Source of the DNA: Candidatus Saccharimonadota bacterium
GTDB lineage: Bacteria > Patescibacteriota > Saccharimonadia > Saccharimonadales > UBA4665
DNA: 64,000 nucleotides
Assembly (NCBI GenBank): GCA_002746885.1
Contig: PDRS01000005.1
Coordinates: forward strand, 62,001-126,000
Direction of reading: 5' to 3'
The position numbers and the translations under genes were made by a program. The notes beneath the pieces were generated by a model. The model was not told the origin of the DNA. It worked only from the letters and a program-made list of their open reading frames with translations, and did no database searches. How positions within the stretch are numbered: the stretch's first letter is position 1; each line of letters begins with the position of its first letter. Positions 10,437 through 20,477 of the stretch are shown piece after piece.

Positions 10437-10741
10437 AACAAAAAGTGTGCGAGAAGTTGGGTTGGTACGGCAATGGGCGGGTTGTTTGGTATCGTGTTTT
10501 GCTCGACAGTGAGTTTGGCTACGAGAAAAATGTTCGATGAGGCTCACTTGGGCTTCTCAAGCCCTCTCCACTATCTCCATATTCAACAGCTATTTCCACA
10601 CTATTGGCTGCACATGTTTGCACCTTTTGTCGAAATAAAAAACCATTATTCCTCCGCAATGCGCAATATACTTCGCCTACAATCTAAAAATTTCGTTACG
10701 AAAGAGAGCTAGTGGACAGGCTCTAAAGCGAAAGGTCAGAA

Positions 10742-10886
10742 GCTGGTGGCTGAGTGGTGTTGTGGTGGTTGCACATCAAAAAACAGGGGTCAGCGGAGCA
10801 GAACTCGGAGTTAACTCTGAGTTAAATCGGAGTTCGAGCGACACATACCGCGCATAGCCGGCAGCGCACAGCAGACCGTTTACCGA
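10742..10886. repeat. dispersed intergenic repeat, copy 1
   Basis: Shares GGTTGCACATNAAAAAACAGGG.TCAGCGGAGCAGAACTCGGAGTTAACTCTGAGTTAAATCGGAGTT and AGCAGACCGTTTA.CGA with 44512-44668. Confidence 0.85.
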
Positions 10887-12004
10887 ATGGTTCCAGATGA
10901 TTGTAAGAGAATAATGCCCACGGTCGCTACGGCCACAAATACGATGTCGAGGAACGGATGATGCAGGATAAATTTCTCGCCTTTCACAAGTACCTTGTGC
11001 CAGGCGAAACTGTGCCGCAGTAAAAATGCCAGCAGCGCAATGCTCGCAATCATGCTGACGGCAAACTGGCTCCAGCCAACGTTTGTTGCGGAAATTGTGT
11101 GAAGGCGCGAAATATCTTGCGAGGCGGCCGCGTCGGCGTTTCGGGCGACAGCTTCTGCGTCGCCTCGTTTTGTCGAGTTGGGCGGCGGTGTTTTTTGCTC
11201 CTGTTTTTGTTCGGCGAGAGCGGGTTCTTCGACAGGCGCTTCAGCGGCCTGTTCGCTGGCATCGTTTTCTGGGGCGGCTGGTTGTTGCTGAGCGACTGGC
11301 GCTGGTGCGGGTGCTGGCGCAGGCGCAGGTGCGGGTGTAGGAGCAGGCGCAGGTGTTGGTGTTGGGTTGGGAGTTGGCGTGGGAGTTGGGGCTGGCGGCG
11401 GGGTAGCGTTTATGGGGAGTGCGTACATAGCGACGACGACAGTTTGCGGGCCGTTGCCGACAAAGTTCGGTGCGTTCGCAATACCAAATCCAACTTCTGT
11501 AAAGCTTTGGCTGAGCATGTTTGCTCGATGCCCAGGACTATTCATCCAGCCAGCGATAGTGGCGGATGAGGTAGTGAAGCCGTAGGCCAAATTTTCTCCT
11601 GCCGTTTGATAGCTGTACCCAGCAGCAGTGATGAATGTCCACGGGGTTTGACCGTCGGGCGTATTGTGCGACCAATAGTTTCGTGCAACCATGTCATTTG
11701 CCTTGTTTTGGGCGGCTTGATTGAGCATTGCGTTGAGCGCAAGACTGCCGAGGCTGTTAGCGGCTCGTTCGGCGTTCGTGGCGCTGGCTAGGCCGCTTAC
11801 TGAAATATTTGTGGCATAGCCCAGCACGCTTCGCCCTGAAGAGCCAAGCCAAATGTGCCACAGCATACCGAAAAACATGATGGCAACAATCGGTATGTAC
11901 GGCCAATATGTCTGCTTGTAGTGGCGGCCGTGGCTGTGGTGCGCCGCGACACGCTTGCGGTGTGCAGTCGACTTTCGGCGTGATTTTGTTTTGTTCAGTG
12001 TCAT
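10880..12004 (-). CDS. secreted/membrane CAP (SCP/PR-1-like) domain protein with Pro-rich linker
   Basis: NAERAANSLGSLALNAMLNQAAQNKANDMVARNYWSHNTPDGQTPWTF...GENLAYGF...WMNSPGHRANML; N-terminal and C-terminal TM segments. Confidence 0.85.
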   Translation of the reverse strand: MTLNKTKSRRKSTAHRKRVAAHHSHGRHYKQTYWPYIPIVAIMFFGMLWHIWLGSSGRSVLGYATNISVSGLASATNAERAANSLGSLALNAMLNQAAQNKANDMVARNYWSHNTPDGQTPWTFITAAGYSYQTAGENLAYGFTTSSATIAGWMNSPGHRANMLSQSFTEVGFGIANAPNFVGNGPQTVVVAMYALPINATPPPAPTPTPTPNPTPTPAPAPTPAPAPAPAPAPAPVAQQQPAAPENDASEQAAEAPVEEPALAEQKQEQKTPPPNSTKRGDAEAVARNADAAASQDISRLHTISATNVGWSQFAVSMIASIALLAFLLRHSFAWHKVLVKGEKFILHHPFLDIVFVAVATVGIILLQSSGTIR

Positions 12005-12039
12005 TTTTGTGATGTTTTAGCAAGAGCATTATATCACGT

Positions 12040-12573
12040 CTATGTGTATGGCACAAAACGCGCCTGATAGAGAGCAATTGCTGCGGCTTGTACAACATTC
12101 AGCGATTCTTTGCTGCCAAACTGCGGAATTTCTACGACAGTATCGCACTGGGCGAGCAGAGCGGGGTCTATACCTTCTACTTCGCGGCCAAGTAAAATCG
12201 CTGCTTTGGGCGGCGGACTCCAGGACGGAAGCGGTTGGCTGCGCGAGTCTTGCTCCAGTCCAATGAGTTCGTAGCCATCTGCGCGCAGTGACTTCAATAC
12301 GGCCTGTACGTCTGCTTCGTAGCGCCAGGACACCAATTTTTCTGCTCCCAGCGCTGTTTTTTCGATTTGCGCTGCTAACTTTCGGCGAATGTGCGGCAAA
12401 CGGCTATCTTCTGGCGTGTCTGGATACGGTGTGTAGCCGCTGAAAAACACCATTGTTACGCCCAAGCACTCCGCTGTCCGCAGCAAACTACCCACGTTGT
12501 GTGTACTCCGTATGTCGTGCACAACAAGTACTATTTCTCGCGGCGGTGGTATTGACGGTGCTTTACGTTCCAT
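12040..12573 (-). CDS. TrmH/SpoU family RNA 2'-O-methyltransferase
   Basis: LVVHDIRSTHNVGSLLRTAECLGV, LLGREVEGID, VEIPQFGSKESLNV; start at MERKAP. Confidence 0.88.
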   Translation of the reverse strand: MERKAPSIPPPREIVLVVHDIRSTHNVGSLLRTAECLGVTMVFFSGYTPYPDTPEDSRLPHIRRKLAAQIEKTALGAEKLVSWRYEADVQAVLKSLRADGYELIGLEQDSRSQPLPSWSPPPKAAILLGREVEGIDPALLAQCDTVVEIPQFGSKESLNVVQAAAIALYQARFVPYT

Positions 12574-12641
12574 GCTGCATGTATCATACCGCACTCGCCG
12601 CACTTTCATTGCAAAGCACGAGCGGTTATAATGAAACGCAA

Positions 12642-14270
12642 ATGAGTGGGAACCAGCTAGATAACAACGCCCAAGCGCGTTTGAATGAAGAACAAGCAAC
12701 TGCACGGCGGGCAGATATACTGCAGGTGAACTATACCGATACATCGGCTATGACTGAGAAGCCGCTTTTTAAGGACATTCTTGGTCTTGATCAAATGCGC
12801 CAATATCGAGTCATACCCATTCAGGCGGATCGCAGTAATATTTTGTTCGGTATAACCACCACGACATCGCAACAAACGATGAACGCGTTGACAAAACATT
12901 TTACGGACCAAAAGGTTGCGTTTACGCTCATTTCGGACGCTGGTTTTCGTGAATACATGAACCTGTATGATCCGCCAAAGAAGGTTGTGTATCAGGATAT
13001 TGGCATAAATACGGCCGGCACAGAGCAGCTCGTGAAAGATGTTTCGCGCACACTGGAACAGGTGCGAGCAGATGACATGCTTGCGTACCTCGTTGGTCAG
13101 GCGCATGCGCTGAACGCAAGCGATATTCACCTTGAAACGCAGGCAGAAGACGTGCGTATTCGTTTTCGTATAGACGGCGTTCTTCATCCCATTGCACGTT
13201 TGCAACCAGATAAACACCATATATTGATTGGTGCTATTGCGAGCGCAGGCAATGTCAGTACGAGCGCCGACTATGCCCAGCAGGGCCACATTGCGCAAAA
13301 AGTCAAAATGGCTGATGGCAATGAGGTCGATGTCAATGTGCGGCTCGAAACTGTGCCGACTATACACGGCATGGATGTTGTGATGCGCCTGTTCAATATG
13401 GACAGAGCTATGTTTCAGCTGGATCGTCTCGGGCTTTTGCCGGACCAAAGAAGCGTCGTTGATGACATCATCGCAAAACCGAGCGGGCTGGTGCTGATAG
13501 TGGGACCGACGGGCTCTGGAAAAACCACGACGCTGTACTCTATGTTAAATAGCCTTGCAAACGATGAACGCAAAATCATTACCGTGGAAGATCCAGTGGA
13601 ATACCAGTTTGAGGGGATCACGCAAATACCGATCAAAAGCAGTGAGGCAGGCGATGATGGCAAGTTTGCCGACAAACTTCGTGCTATTTTGCGTCTCGAC
13701 CCAGACATCGTCATGGTAGGCGAAATACGCGACAACGATACCGCGCGCACAGCGCTTCAAGCCAGCCTGACGGGTCATCTTGTGCTTGCGACTTTCCATG
13801 CGTCATCGGCTTCAGCGGCGCTCACGCGCCTGAGTGACATCATCGGTAAAAACCCACTATTTATTTCGGCCATACGGCTGGTAATGGCACAGCGGCTCGT
13901 TCGCCGGCTCGACGATAATCTCAAACAGCCCTATACGCCGAGCGAAGCGGAATTGCAAACCATGCAGCGCGTCATAGACACCTTGCCGCCAGGCGCGGAG
14001 CGGCCAAACCTGCAGGGTATACAGCTGTACAAACCCGGTTCGTCAGCCGAAAATCCATACGGGTTTCGAGGGCAAGTAGCCGTACGCGAGCAGTTCATTA
14101 TGACTGGGGAAATCCGCAGATTGCTTGAAACACACGACCATGTGCTCTCGACAGAAGAAATCGAAACTGCCGCCGTCGCAAGCGGCATGCGCACTATGCT
14201 GCAAGATGCTATTCTCCACGTCGTTGCCGGCCACACCACGCTCGACGAAGTGTATCGAGTAGTGGGTTGA
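12642..14270 (+). CDS. pilB: type IV pilus / type II secretion ATPase (PilB/GspE family)
   Basis: GPTGSGKTTTLYSMLNSL, TVEDPVEYQFEGITQI, RLDPDIVMVGEIRDNDTARTALQASLTGHLVLATFHA. Confidence 0.9.
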   Translation: MSGNQLDNNAQARLNEEQATARRADILQVNYTDTSAMTEKPLFKDILGLDQMRQYRVIPIQADRSNILFGITTTTSQQTMNALTKHFTDQKVAFTLISDAGFREYMNLYDPPKKVVYQDIGINTAGTEQLVKDVSRTLEQVRADDMLAYLVGQAHALNASDIHLETQAEDVRIRFRIDGVLHPIARLQPDKHHILIGAIASAGNVSTSADYAQQGHIAQKVKMADGNEVDVNVRLETVPTIHGMDVVMRLFNMDRAMFQLDRLGLLPDQRSVVDDIIAKPSGLVLIVGPTGSGKTTTLYSMLNSLANDERKIITVEDPVEYQFEGITQIPIKSSEAGDDGKFADKLRAILRLDPDIVMVGEIRDNDTARTALQASLTGHLVLATFHASSASAALTRLSDIIGKNPLFISAIRLVMAQRLVRRLDDNLKQPYTPSEAELQTMQRVIDTLPPGAERPNLQGIQLYKPGSSAENPYGFRGQVAVREQFIMTGEIRRLLETHDHVLSTEEIETAAVASGMRTMLQDAILHVVAGHTTLDEVYRVVG

Positions 14271-14395
14271 TTTGCGTGTCGGAGATACTGTTTCTACGCC
14301 AAAGCCAAATCCGATCGAGATAATTGTCATATATTCTGCAATAATTCATAAAACCCCTTGCTGTCAGGGGTAAATTGCGGTACAATCTACCGGAT

Positions 14396-14920
14396 ATGGA
14401 ATACATCAAAGAGTTGGAGCAATCCTATAAAAAGGGCGCAGTGGTAGACGTGCGCTCTGGCGACACTGTCAAAGTCCACCAAAAAATTCGCGAAGGCAAC
14501 AAAGAACGTGTGCAGATTTTTCAGGGCCTCGTTATTCGTACCGGCCGTACCGGCAGCCACACGAGCCGTATTACGGTTCGCCGCATTGCCAGCGGTGTGG
14601 GCGTAGAAAAAAGCTTTTTACTGCACAGTCCGCTCGTGCTTAAGGTAGAGGTGACTAAGCGCAGCAAAGTTCGCCGTAACTACCTCAGCTACATGCGCGA
14701 ACGAACAGGTAAATCAGCTCGTCTTACTGGCGTGGATTTTGATCGCCAAGCAGTGAACGATGTTCGCGACGCAGAAGCGGAAAAAGCCGAAGCTGAGGCA
14801 AAAGAAGCAATCGCTCAAGAAGCCGAAGCTAAGGCCGCCGAAAAAGCAGCCGAAGAAGCAGAGCTAAAAGCAAAACAAGACGCCGTTGCCGCTTCTCACG
14901 AAGAAAAAACCGCCGAATAG
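14396..14920 (+). CDS. rplS: 50S ribosomal protein L19
   Basis: VHQKIREGNKERVQIFQGLVIRTGRTGSHTSRITVRRIASGVGVEKSFLLHSP; promoter TTGCTG-17-TACAAT. Confidence 0.93.
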   Translation: MEYIKELEQSYKKGAVVDVRSGDTVKVHQKIREGNKERVQIFQGLVIRTGRTGSHTSRITVRRIASGVGVEKSFLLHSPLVLKVEVTKRSKVRRNYLSYMRERTGKSARLTGVDFDRQAVNDVRDAEAEKAEAEAKEAIAQEAEAKAAEKAAEEAELKAKQDAVAASHEEKTAE

Positions 14921-15011
14921 CTCCATACTCACGCTGGGGTTAGAGCCGCAGGGGTGCTAAGCCGGTCAGCTTGCCCTTTTGGCGGCAGCTCATTCCTTAT
15001 ATACTGACTGT

Positions 15012-15470
15012 ATGCATGTTGTAGGTATTTCTGTGCTTGTTCCGCTGTTGCTCTTTTTTGGTTTGCCGCGTGCTTTAGGTGCGCGCAAGCACCGGCTGCT
15101 ACTTGCGAGCGCGTGTCTACTCTTTGCGATTTCGTGGTACCTTCCTTCGCCGGATATCGATGGCCGCCAAACGGCATTTATGACGCATGTATTCGGGGGC
15201 GGGGTGTTCTGCGGCTTGCTTGCAGTCTACCTAAAGAACGTCCTTGGCTGGCGCACTAGCTGGTGGCGGGAAGCTGCCGCGCTGTTCGCGCTCGTTTCCT
15301 CGCTCGGTGTTATCAACGAACTGTTCGAAGTCGTGCTTTGGCGGTTCAACCTCATGCCTAACGGTATTTCGGATACGTCGTGGGATTTAGTCGCAAACAC
15401 GTTGGGCGCACTGCTATTTTTTCTAGGTTATAAGGCGGGGCAATGGTCGCGGTCGGCCTGGACGAAGTAG
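15012..15470 (+). CDS. multi-pass membrane protein (VanZ-like topology)
   Basis: Four hydrophobic segments; GVINELFEVVLWRF...DTSWDLVANTLGALLFFLGY. Confidence 0.6.
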   Translation: MHVVGISVLVPLLLFFGLPRALGARKHRLLLASACLLFAISWYLPSPDIDGRQTAFMTHVFGGGVFCGLLAVYLKNVLGWRTSWWREAAALFALVSSLGVINELFEVVLWRFNLMPNGISDTSWDLVANTLGALLFFLGYKAGQWSRSAWTK

Positions 15471-16069
15471 GCCGCGGCGCGTGGGCTGGCCCTCTTGTGG
15501 CGGCCGCCGTTGCCCTACCATACAATAAAAAACCATTCCAGGAGGACTGTCCTCCCAAAATTGGGGGAACGGTGTTGCGGGACAGTAAGCGGCTGAGCCA
15601 GCGGCAGCGCGAGCGGCTTGACGGTTTTATACGTTTGCAGGCGGATGCGTTTGGAATTGGTTGGGTGAGTGCTGCTGAGGTCGATAGCCTCGGTCTGACA
15701 GCAGCTGTTCGTCTCGCTATGCAGCGCGCCATGCAGGAGCTCGAAAAGAGCGGCGTGTGCTACGACGAAATCATTATAGATGGCAATTACAACTATCTTT
15801 CGGAGGTAAGCGAGCTGTCGGCGTTTGCTGTTTCGACTATGGTTGGTGCGGACGATGTAGTGCCGGCGGTGAGCGCCGCGAGCATCATAGCAAAGGTGGC
15901 GCGGGACAACGCCATGCGCGAGCTAGCGCGCGAGTATACAGGTTATGGCTTCGCAGACAACGTTGGCTATGGCACTAGGCAACATGCGGCGGCACTGGAA
16001 CAGCTGGGTGTGACGGATATGCACAGAAAATCGTTTCGGCCGGTTCGGTCAGTTATCGAACGCGGTTAA
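15443..16069 (+). CDS. rnhB: ribonuclease HII
   Basis: VGLDEVGRGAWAGPLV, DSKRLSQRQRERL, VSAASIIAKVARD. Confidence 0.93.
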   Translation: MVAVGLDEVGRGAWAGPLVAAAVALPYNKKPFQEDCPPKIGGTVLRDSKRLSQRQRERLDGFIRLQADAFGIGWVSAAEVDSLGLTAAVRLAMQRAMQELEKSGVCYDEIIIDGNYNYLSEVSELSAFAVSTMVGADDVVPAVSAASIIAKVARDNAMRELAREYTGYGFADNVGYGTRQHAAALEQLGVTDMHRKSFRPVRSVIERG

Positions 16070-16162
16070 AACAGCTGGGCGGCAATTCGTTTGCCCTGTT
16101 CGGCGCATAGTGTTCGGAAAAAACAGTGGTGCTTATGTCGGGCGAAGGTTACTATAGAATGT

Positions 16163-16525
16163 ATGACAAATTACGCGACAGGGCATGCGGCGGAAAAAGT
16201 CGCCGCTCAGTATCTGCAGGCGCAGGGCTACACGATTGTGGCGTTGAACTGGAGACATAGGCGGGCAGAGATTGACATTGTGGCGCAGCGCAGGCCGCGC
16301 TTTCGCCGCCCCGGTGCGCTCATGTTTTTCGAGGTCAAGCACCGCAAGACGGATCGGCAGGGCCGCGGTCTTGACTACATTACGCCCAAGAAACTCCAGC
16401 AAATGCGTTTCGCGGCGGAGCTGTACGTTTCGACAACGGGCTACGCGGGGAACTATGCTCTTGGAGCGATTGAGCTGACTGGTTCAGAATATAGCGTGAC
16501 GCAATGTTTGGAAAATATTAGCTAA
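16163..16525 (+). CDS. YraN/UPF0102 family endonuclease-like protein
   Basis: GHAAEKVAAQYLQAQGYTIVALNWRHRRAEIDIVAQ...LMFFEVKHRK. Confidence 0.85.
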   Translation: MTNYATGHAAEKVAAQYLQAQGYTIVALNWRHRRAEIDIVAQRRPRFRRPGALMFFEVKHRKTDRQGRGLDYITPKKLQQMRFAAELYVSTTGYAGNYALGAIELTGSEYSVTQCLENIS

Positions 16526-19088
16526 AAAACTGTTGTATGGCGGAGAGATCGCGAGACAGCCAGGCAAGGCGAGCGTCAATTTCCTCGTAACCGATGAGTA
16601 TATTGCGCTTGAGCATGGGCTGGTCGAGTTTGTCGTCGAAAAGGGAGTGGTATTTTTTCTCATATTCGCGCGTGTTGACGACGCTCGCAGCGTACCGCGG
16701 AAGGTGGTCGTACGACTTGTCGTTGCTAAACGTTTCTTGCAGCCATTTCCATTCGTCGACCATCCATTGCCAAGCCACATCTCGCACGTAACGGTTCCGT
16801 AGCAGATATACGAGCCAGCGGTCGACGTCTTGCGGTTTGACGAGGGAACTATCCTTGAGCCGAGCCAGCAATGCCGCAGCCAATTTCGGGTCGCGTGTGG
16901 CGGTTAAGCCGTCGCAAACATCGCTCTGAAGTTCGCTGTTTTGCGTATGGTCGTGAAGTTCTAATAGATATTCTGCGGCGGCCGCGTCACCCTCTTTGAC
17001 GGGCACAGACATGACGAGCGAACGTAACTCAGCAGGAACGGTAGCGGCGTCTTTTTGATACGAAGCAAAAAGCGAGCGAGCAGTAGCGAGGGCGGATTGA
17101 TCTTCGCCGTAAATGCTGAGGCCAAGTACGAGCGCGCGCAATTTCGTGTCGGAAGACGGCTCGTCTGGCTTTTCTTCCCATCCAAGCCGCTTGACTTGTG
17201 CGGCGGCAAGGCGGCGGCTCATAGCTCGCAGTGTTGGGTCGAGCGACTCGTCGAGGTCAATAAATCGGCGCACCTCGCTAGCGACGAGCGCCATCACGCC
17301 CCATACTGGTTCGCTTGCTTCGCCGGCATACGCACTGAGCAGCTCGAGCGTTTCAGCGTAGCTTTTGTAGCCGGCCTTTGCCAGCATTGCGCTCCCATTT
17401 AACAGCATCAGTCGATCGGGCTCGTCTAGCTTTTGTTTTCGTATCAGGTCTTTTACGTGTTTGCGCGTTGCTGCGTTTTTGTAATCAACGAGATAATGGC
17501 CGCGTGCGCCAGTGTTGATTAGTGCGATAGCTGCGCTCGGTAGTTCACAGCTGCTATCTCGCGACTCAAGCAGCTCAGGCATAGCTGCAGTTTCGGAGAA
17601 AGTCGGTACTGGCCAGATGCGGCTAGAGTCGGCCTTTTCGGGGCTATCGAGAAAGTGCTCTTGCGTCAGTTGTACTGCAGCGCCATCTTGAGCGACATGT
17701 ACCACTGGAAAGCCTGAGCGAGTTAACCATGGAGTCATGAACGCGTCAACGTCTTTACCGCTCGCGTCTGAAAGAGCGGCCCATAAATCTGCTCCAGAAG
17801 TATTGGCGTATGAGTTTTTTATAAAATACTGGCTCAAACCTTTTCTAAATGCAGTTTCGCCGATGTACTGCTTCATCATGTAGAGCAGCCGACCGCCCTT
17901 GGCGTAAACGATACTGGCGTCAAAAAGCGTGTTAATCTCATCTGGGTGATGGACATCGACGCGGACTGGTTGTACTCCGTGCGTGGCATCGCGACGGAAT
18001 GCAGCGAGGCCTTCGTTGGCGATGAAATCGTGCCATACATGCCAGGCTGGAAACATGCTGTCAACGCATTGATATTCCATCATATTTGCGAATGACTCAT
18101 TGAGCCAGAGATCATCCCACCATTTCATAGTGACAAGGTTTCCGAACCACTGGTGGCTGGTTTCGTGCGCAACGACGAGGGCAATGTACTCGCGAGTGCT
18201 TTGGCTCGTTTCGCCTGGATAGTCGAGCAAGACGCGTTCGCGGTATGTGATGAGCCCCCAGTTCTCCATAGCGCCGCTCGAAAAATCGGGTAACGCAACA
18301 TGGTCAGCCTTGGGTAATGGGTATGGTACGTCAAAATATTCTTCAAAATACTCTATGCTACGGATGGCGGCATCGAGCGCAAAGTTGAGCGATGCTTTGG
18401 GCTGAGCGGTGGTTGCCCAGACGTTCACTGCTACGCCGCTCTGAGTTTTGCCTGATTTTGCGTGCAAATCACCAGTAACAAAAGCCAAAAGGTAGGTTGA
18501 CATACGCGGCGTAGGGGGAAAGCTTACGAGCTGCCTGCCGGCAGAGCTGTCCGTCGTTTTGGCGGGCATATTGCCGAGTACGACTTGACCTGCCTGAACG
18601 TCGAGCGTTAGTTCGAAAACCGCTTTCGCCTCTGGTTCGTCTATACACGGAAACGCTTCGCGCGCATGATGGCTTTCGAATTGCGTTGCGAAAAGTTTTT
18701 GCTGCTTGCCAGCCGCGTCTTTCCAATAGCATGGGTATATGCCAGTCATGCCGTCCGTGATAACGCCCTCAAACTCCATAGTTACGTCATATTGTCCAGG
18801 GTAGGCCATACCCTCGGTGTGCAGCCGCACTTCCTGAAGTGTTTTATGATGATTTATCCGTGCGAGCGGCAGTTCGGCGGCGCCTTTTTTATCGTGCCGC
18901 ACGATTTTTGCGGCGGTGACGGTAATGCCGTTGGCATGAAAAGTCAGCCGTTGACTCGGCCGCCCCACTTTTTTGCCCGCCACAACAACGCGGCCCGAAA
19001 ACCGCATGTTCTTCTCGTCGAGTTGAATGCTGAGATTATAGTTTTCAGGTTGGAATTGGCTGTACAGCCGCGCGACAGTTTTACTCAT
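16518..19088 (-). CDS. pepN: M1 family aminopeptidase
   Basis: GAMENWGLITYRE, VVAHETSHQWFGNLVTMKWWDDLWLNESFA. Confidence 0.93.
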   Translation of the reverse strand: MSKTVARLYSQFQPENYNLSIQLDEKNMRFSGRVVVAGKKVGRPSQRLTFHANGITVTAAKIVRHDKKGAAELPLARINHHKTLQEVRLHTEGMAYPGQYDVTMEFEGVITDGMTGIYPCYWKDAAGKQQKLFATQFESHHAREAFPCIDEPEAKAVFELTLDVQAGQVVLGNMPAKTTDSSAGRQLVSFPPTPRMSTYLLAFVTGDLHAKSGKTQSGVAVNVWATTAQPKASLNFALDAAIRSIEYFEEYFDVPYPLPKADHVALPDFSSGAMENWGLITYRERVLLDYPGETSQSTREYIALVVAHETSHQWFGNLVTMKWWDDLWLNESFANMMEYQCVDSMFPAWHVWHDFIANEGLAAFRRDATHGVQPVRVDVHHPDEINTLFDASIVYAKGGRLLYMMKQYIGETAFRKGLSQYFIKNSYANTSGADLWAALSDASGKDVDAFMTPWLTRSGFPVVHVAQDGAAVQLTQEHFLDSPEKADSSRIWPVPTFSETAAMPELLESRDSSCELPSAAIALINTGARGHYLVDYKNAATRKHVKDLIRKQKLDEPDRLMLLNGSAMLAKAGYKSYAETLELLSAYAGEASEPVWGVMALVASEVRRFIDLDESLDPTLRAMSRRLAAAQVKRLGWEEKPDEPSSDTKLRALVLGLSIYGEDQSALATARSLFASYQKDAATVPAELRSLVMSVPVKEGDAAAAEYLLELHDHTQNSELQSDVCDGLTATRDPKLAAALLARLKDSSLVKPQDVDRWLVYLLRNRYVRDVAWQWMVDEWKWLQETFSNDKSYDHLPRYAASVVNTREYEKKYHSLFDDKLDQPMLKRNILIGYEEIDARLAWLSRDLSAIQQFFS

Positions 19089-19277
19089 CTGGACATTTTA
19101 CCACGGCTTGCATTTCGGCGGCCGCAGGCGTATACTCTATACGTGTTCAGGTCGGCCAAACGGGTCGGCTTTTTTTGTACACTTTTTCACACAGGTATAC
19201 ATACGTTCATTCACTAAGTAACAAGTAAGAGCAATCGGCCGCTATACGCTGCCAATTGAGAACAGGAGCAAAGCAAA

Positions 19278-20438
19278 ATGGATATGGATTTCAAGCAACT
19301 GGCAGTAGCTATCCAGGCAATAGCCGAGGAAAAAAACTTGCCCGAAGAAACAGTACAGGAAGTAGTCGAACAGGCATTGGCTGCAGCCTACCGCCGCGAC
19401 TACGGCGACCGCGAACAAGAAGTGCGCGTTAGCATGAACCTGCATACGGGCGAGGTAGACGCGTATGTGAGTAAACTGGTTGTCGAAGAAGTCGAAGACG
19501 ATGCAGTCGAAATGACGGTGGCCGAAGCTAAAAAGCATAAAAAAGACGCTGCAGTTGGCGATACGATTGAGCTGCACGAAAGGGTTACGAGCTTTGGCCG
19601 CGTCGCTGCACAGACAGCCAAGCAAGTGATTTTGCAACGTTTGCGGGAAGCAGAGCGCGAAATCGTCCTGGCTGAGTATGAGGACAAAATTGGCACAATC
19701 GTAAACGCTATGGTAAGCCGCGTCGAAGGCAACATTGTTCGGCTAGAACTCGGCAAAGCTCAAGGCATCATGCCGCGCAGCGAGCAGATTCAGGGTGAGC
19801 GCTATTATCCGAGCCAGCGCCTCAAAGTGTTTCTCAAAGACGTCGAGCGCGGTCCGCGCGGTCCGCAGCTGGTGGTGAGCCGAGGAAATGCCCAGTTTAT
19901 GGAATGGCTATTCCGAGCTGAAGTTCCAGAAATGGATGCTGGTGCGGTCGAAATCAAAACTATCGCGCGCGAAGCTGGTGTCCGCAGCAAAATCGCCGTA
20001 GCGAGTGCGGTGCCAGGCGTTGACCCAGTTGGGACATTTGTCGGCGGTCATGGCACTCGCGTCAATGCTGTTGTGGGTGAAGTTGGCGAGCAGGAGAAGA
20101 TTGATATCATTGTTTGGAGCGAAGATACTCAGGAGTACATCATGAATGCGCTGAGTCCGACAAAAGTCAACCGCGTTGTTATAGACGAAGACGCCAAACG
20201 CGCCAAAGTTTATGTGCCGGAAGATCAGCTCAGCATAGCGATAGGCCGCGGCGGCCAAAACGTCCGGCTCGCCAGTAAGCTGGTAGGTTACGAGCTCGAC
20301 ATTGAAGCGGAACAAGAAACTGCCGTAAGCGGCGAAGCTGAAACGAAAACACAGGAGCTACCGAAACAGCCTAAGCTGAAGAAAAAAGAACAGCTCGAAA
20401 GCTCATTGCTCGAAGCTATAGAAGAGCACGGCGAATAG
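19278..20438 (+). CDS. nusA: transcription termination/antitermination factor NusA
   Basis: S1/KH architecture, VDPVGTFVGGHGTRVNAVVGEV, AIGRGGQNVRLAS. Confidence 0.93.
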   Translation: MDMDFKQLAVAIQAIAEEKNLPEETVQEVVEQALAAAYRRDYGDREQEVRVSMNLHTGEVDAYVSKLVVEEVEDDAVEMTVAEAKKHKKDAAVGDTIELHERVTSFGRVAAQTAKQVILQRLREAEREIVLAEYEDKIGTIVNAMVSRVEGNIVRLELGKAQGIMPRSEQIQGERYYPSQRLKVFLKDVERGPRGPQLVVSRGNAQFMEWLFRAEVPEMDAGAVEIKTIAREAGVRSKIAVASAVPGVDPVGTFVGGHGTRVNAVVGEVGEQEKIDIIVWSEDTQEYIMNALSPTKVNRVVIDEDAKRAKVYVPEDQLSIAIGRGGQNVRLASKLVGYELDIEAEQETAVSGEAETKTQELPKQPKLKKKEQLESSLLEAIEEHGE

Positions 20439-20450
20439 CGGGGAGTGCAC

Positions 20451-20477
20451 TTGGCACTCTTGACGATTGAGTGCTAA
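20451..20477. promoter_or_regulatory. CIRCE (HrcA) operator upstream of clpC
   Basis: TTGGCACTC-N9-GAGTGCTAA (1 mismatch from consensus TTAGCACTC-N9-GAGTGCTAA); -35 TTGACG inside spacer, -10 TAGACT at 20484-20489. Confidence 0.85.

Noticed and set aside
10473-10712. 79-aa ORF in the intergenic region
   Set aside because: No SD, no domain, atypical composition; treated as chance ORF.
11300-11395. GC-rich tandem-like tract as a CRISPR or minisatellite
   Set aside because: Explained by the in-frame Pro/Ala/Thr codon repeat of the CAP protein; no spacer structure.
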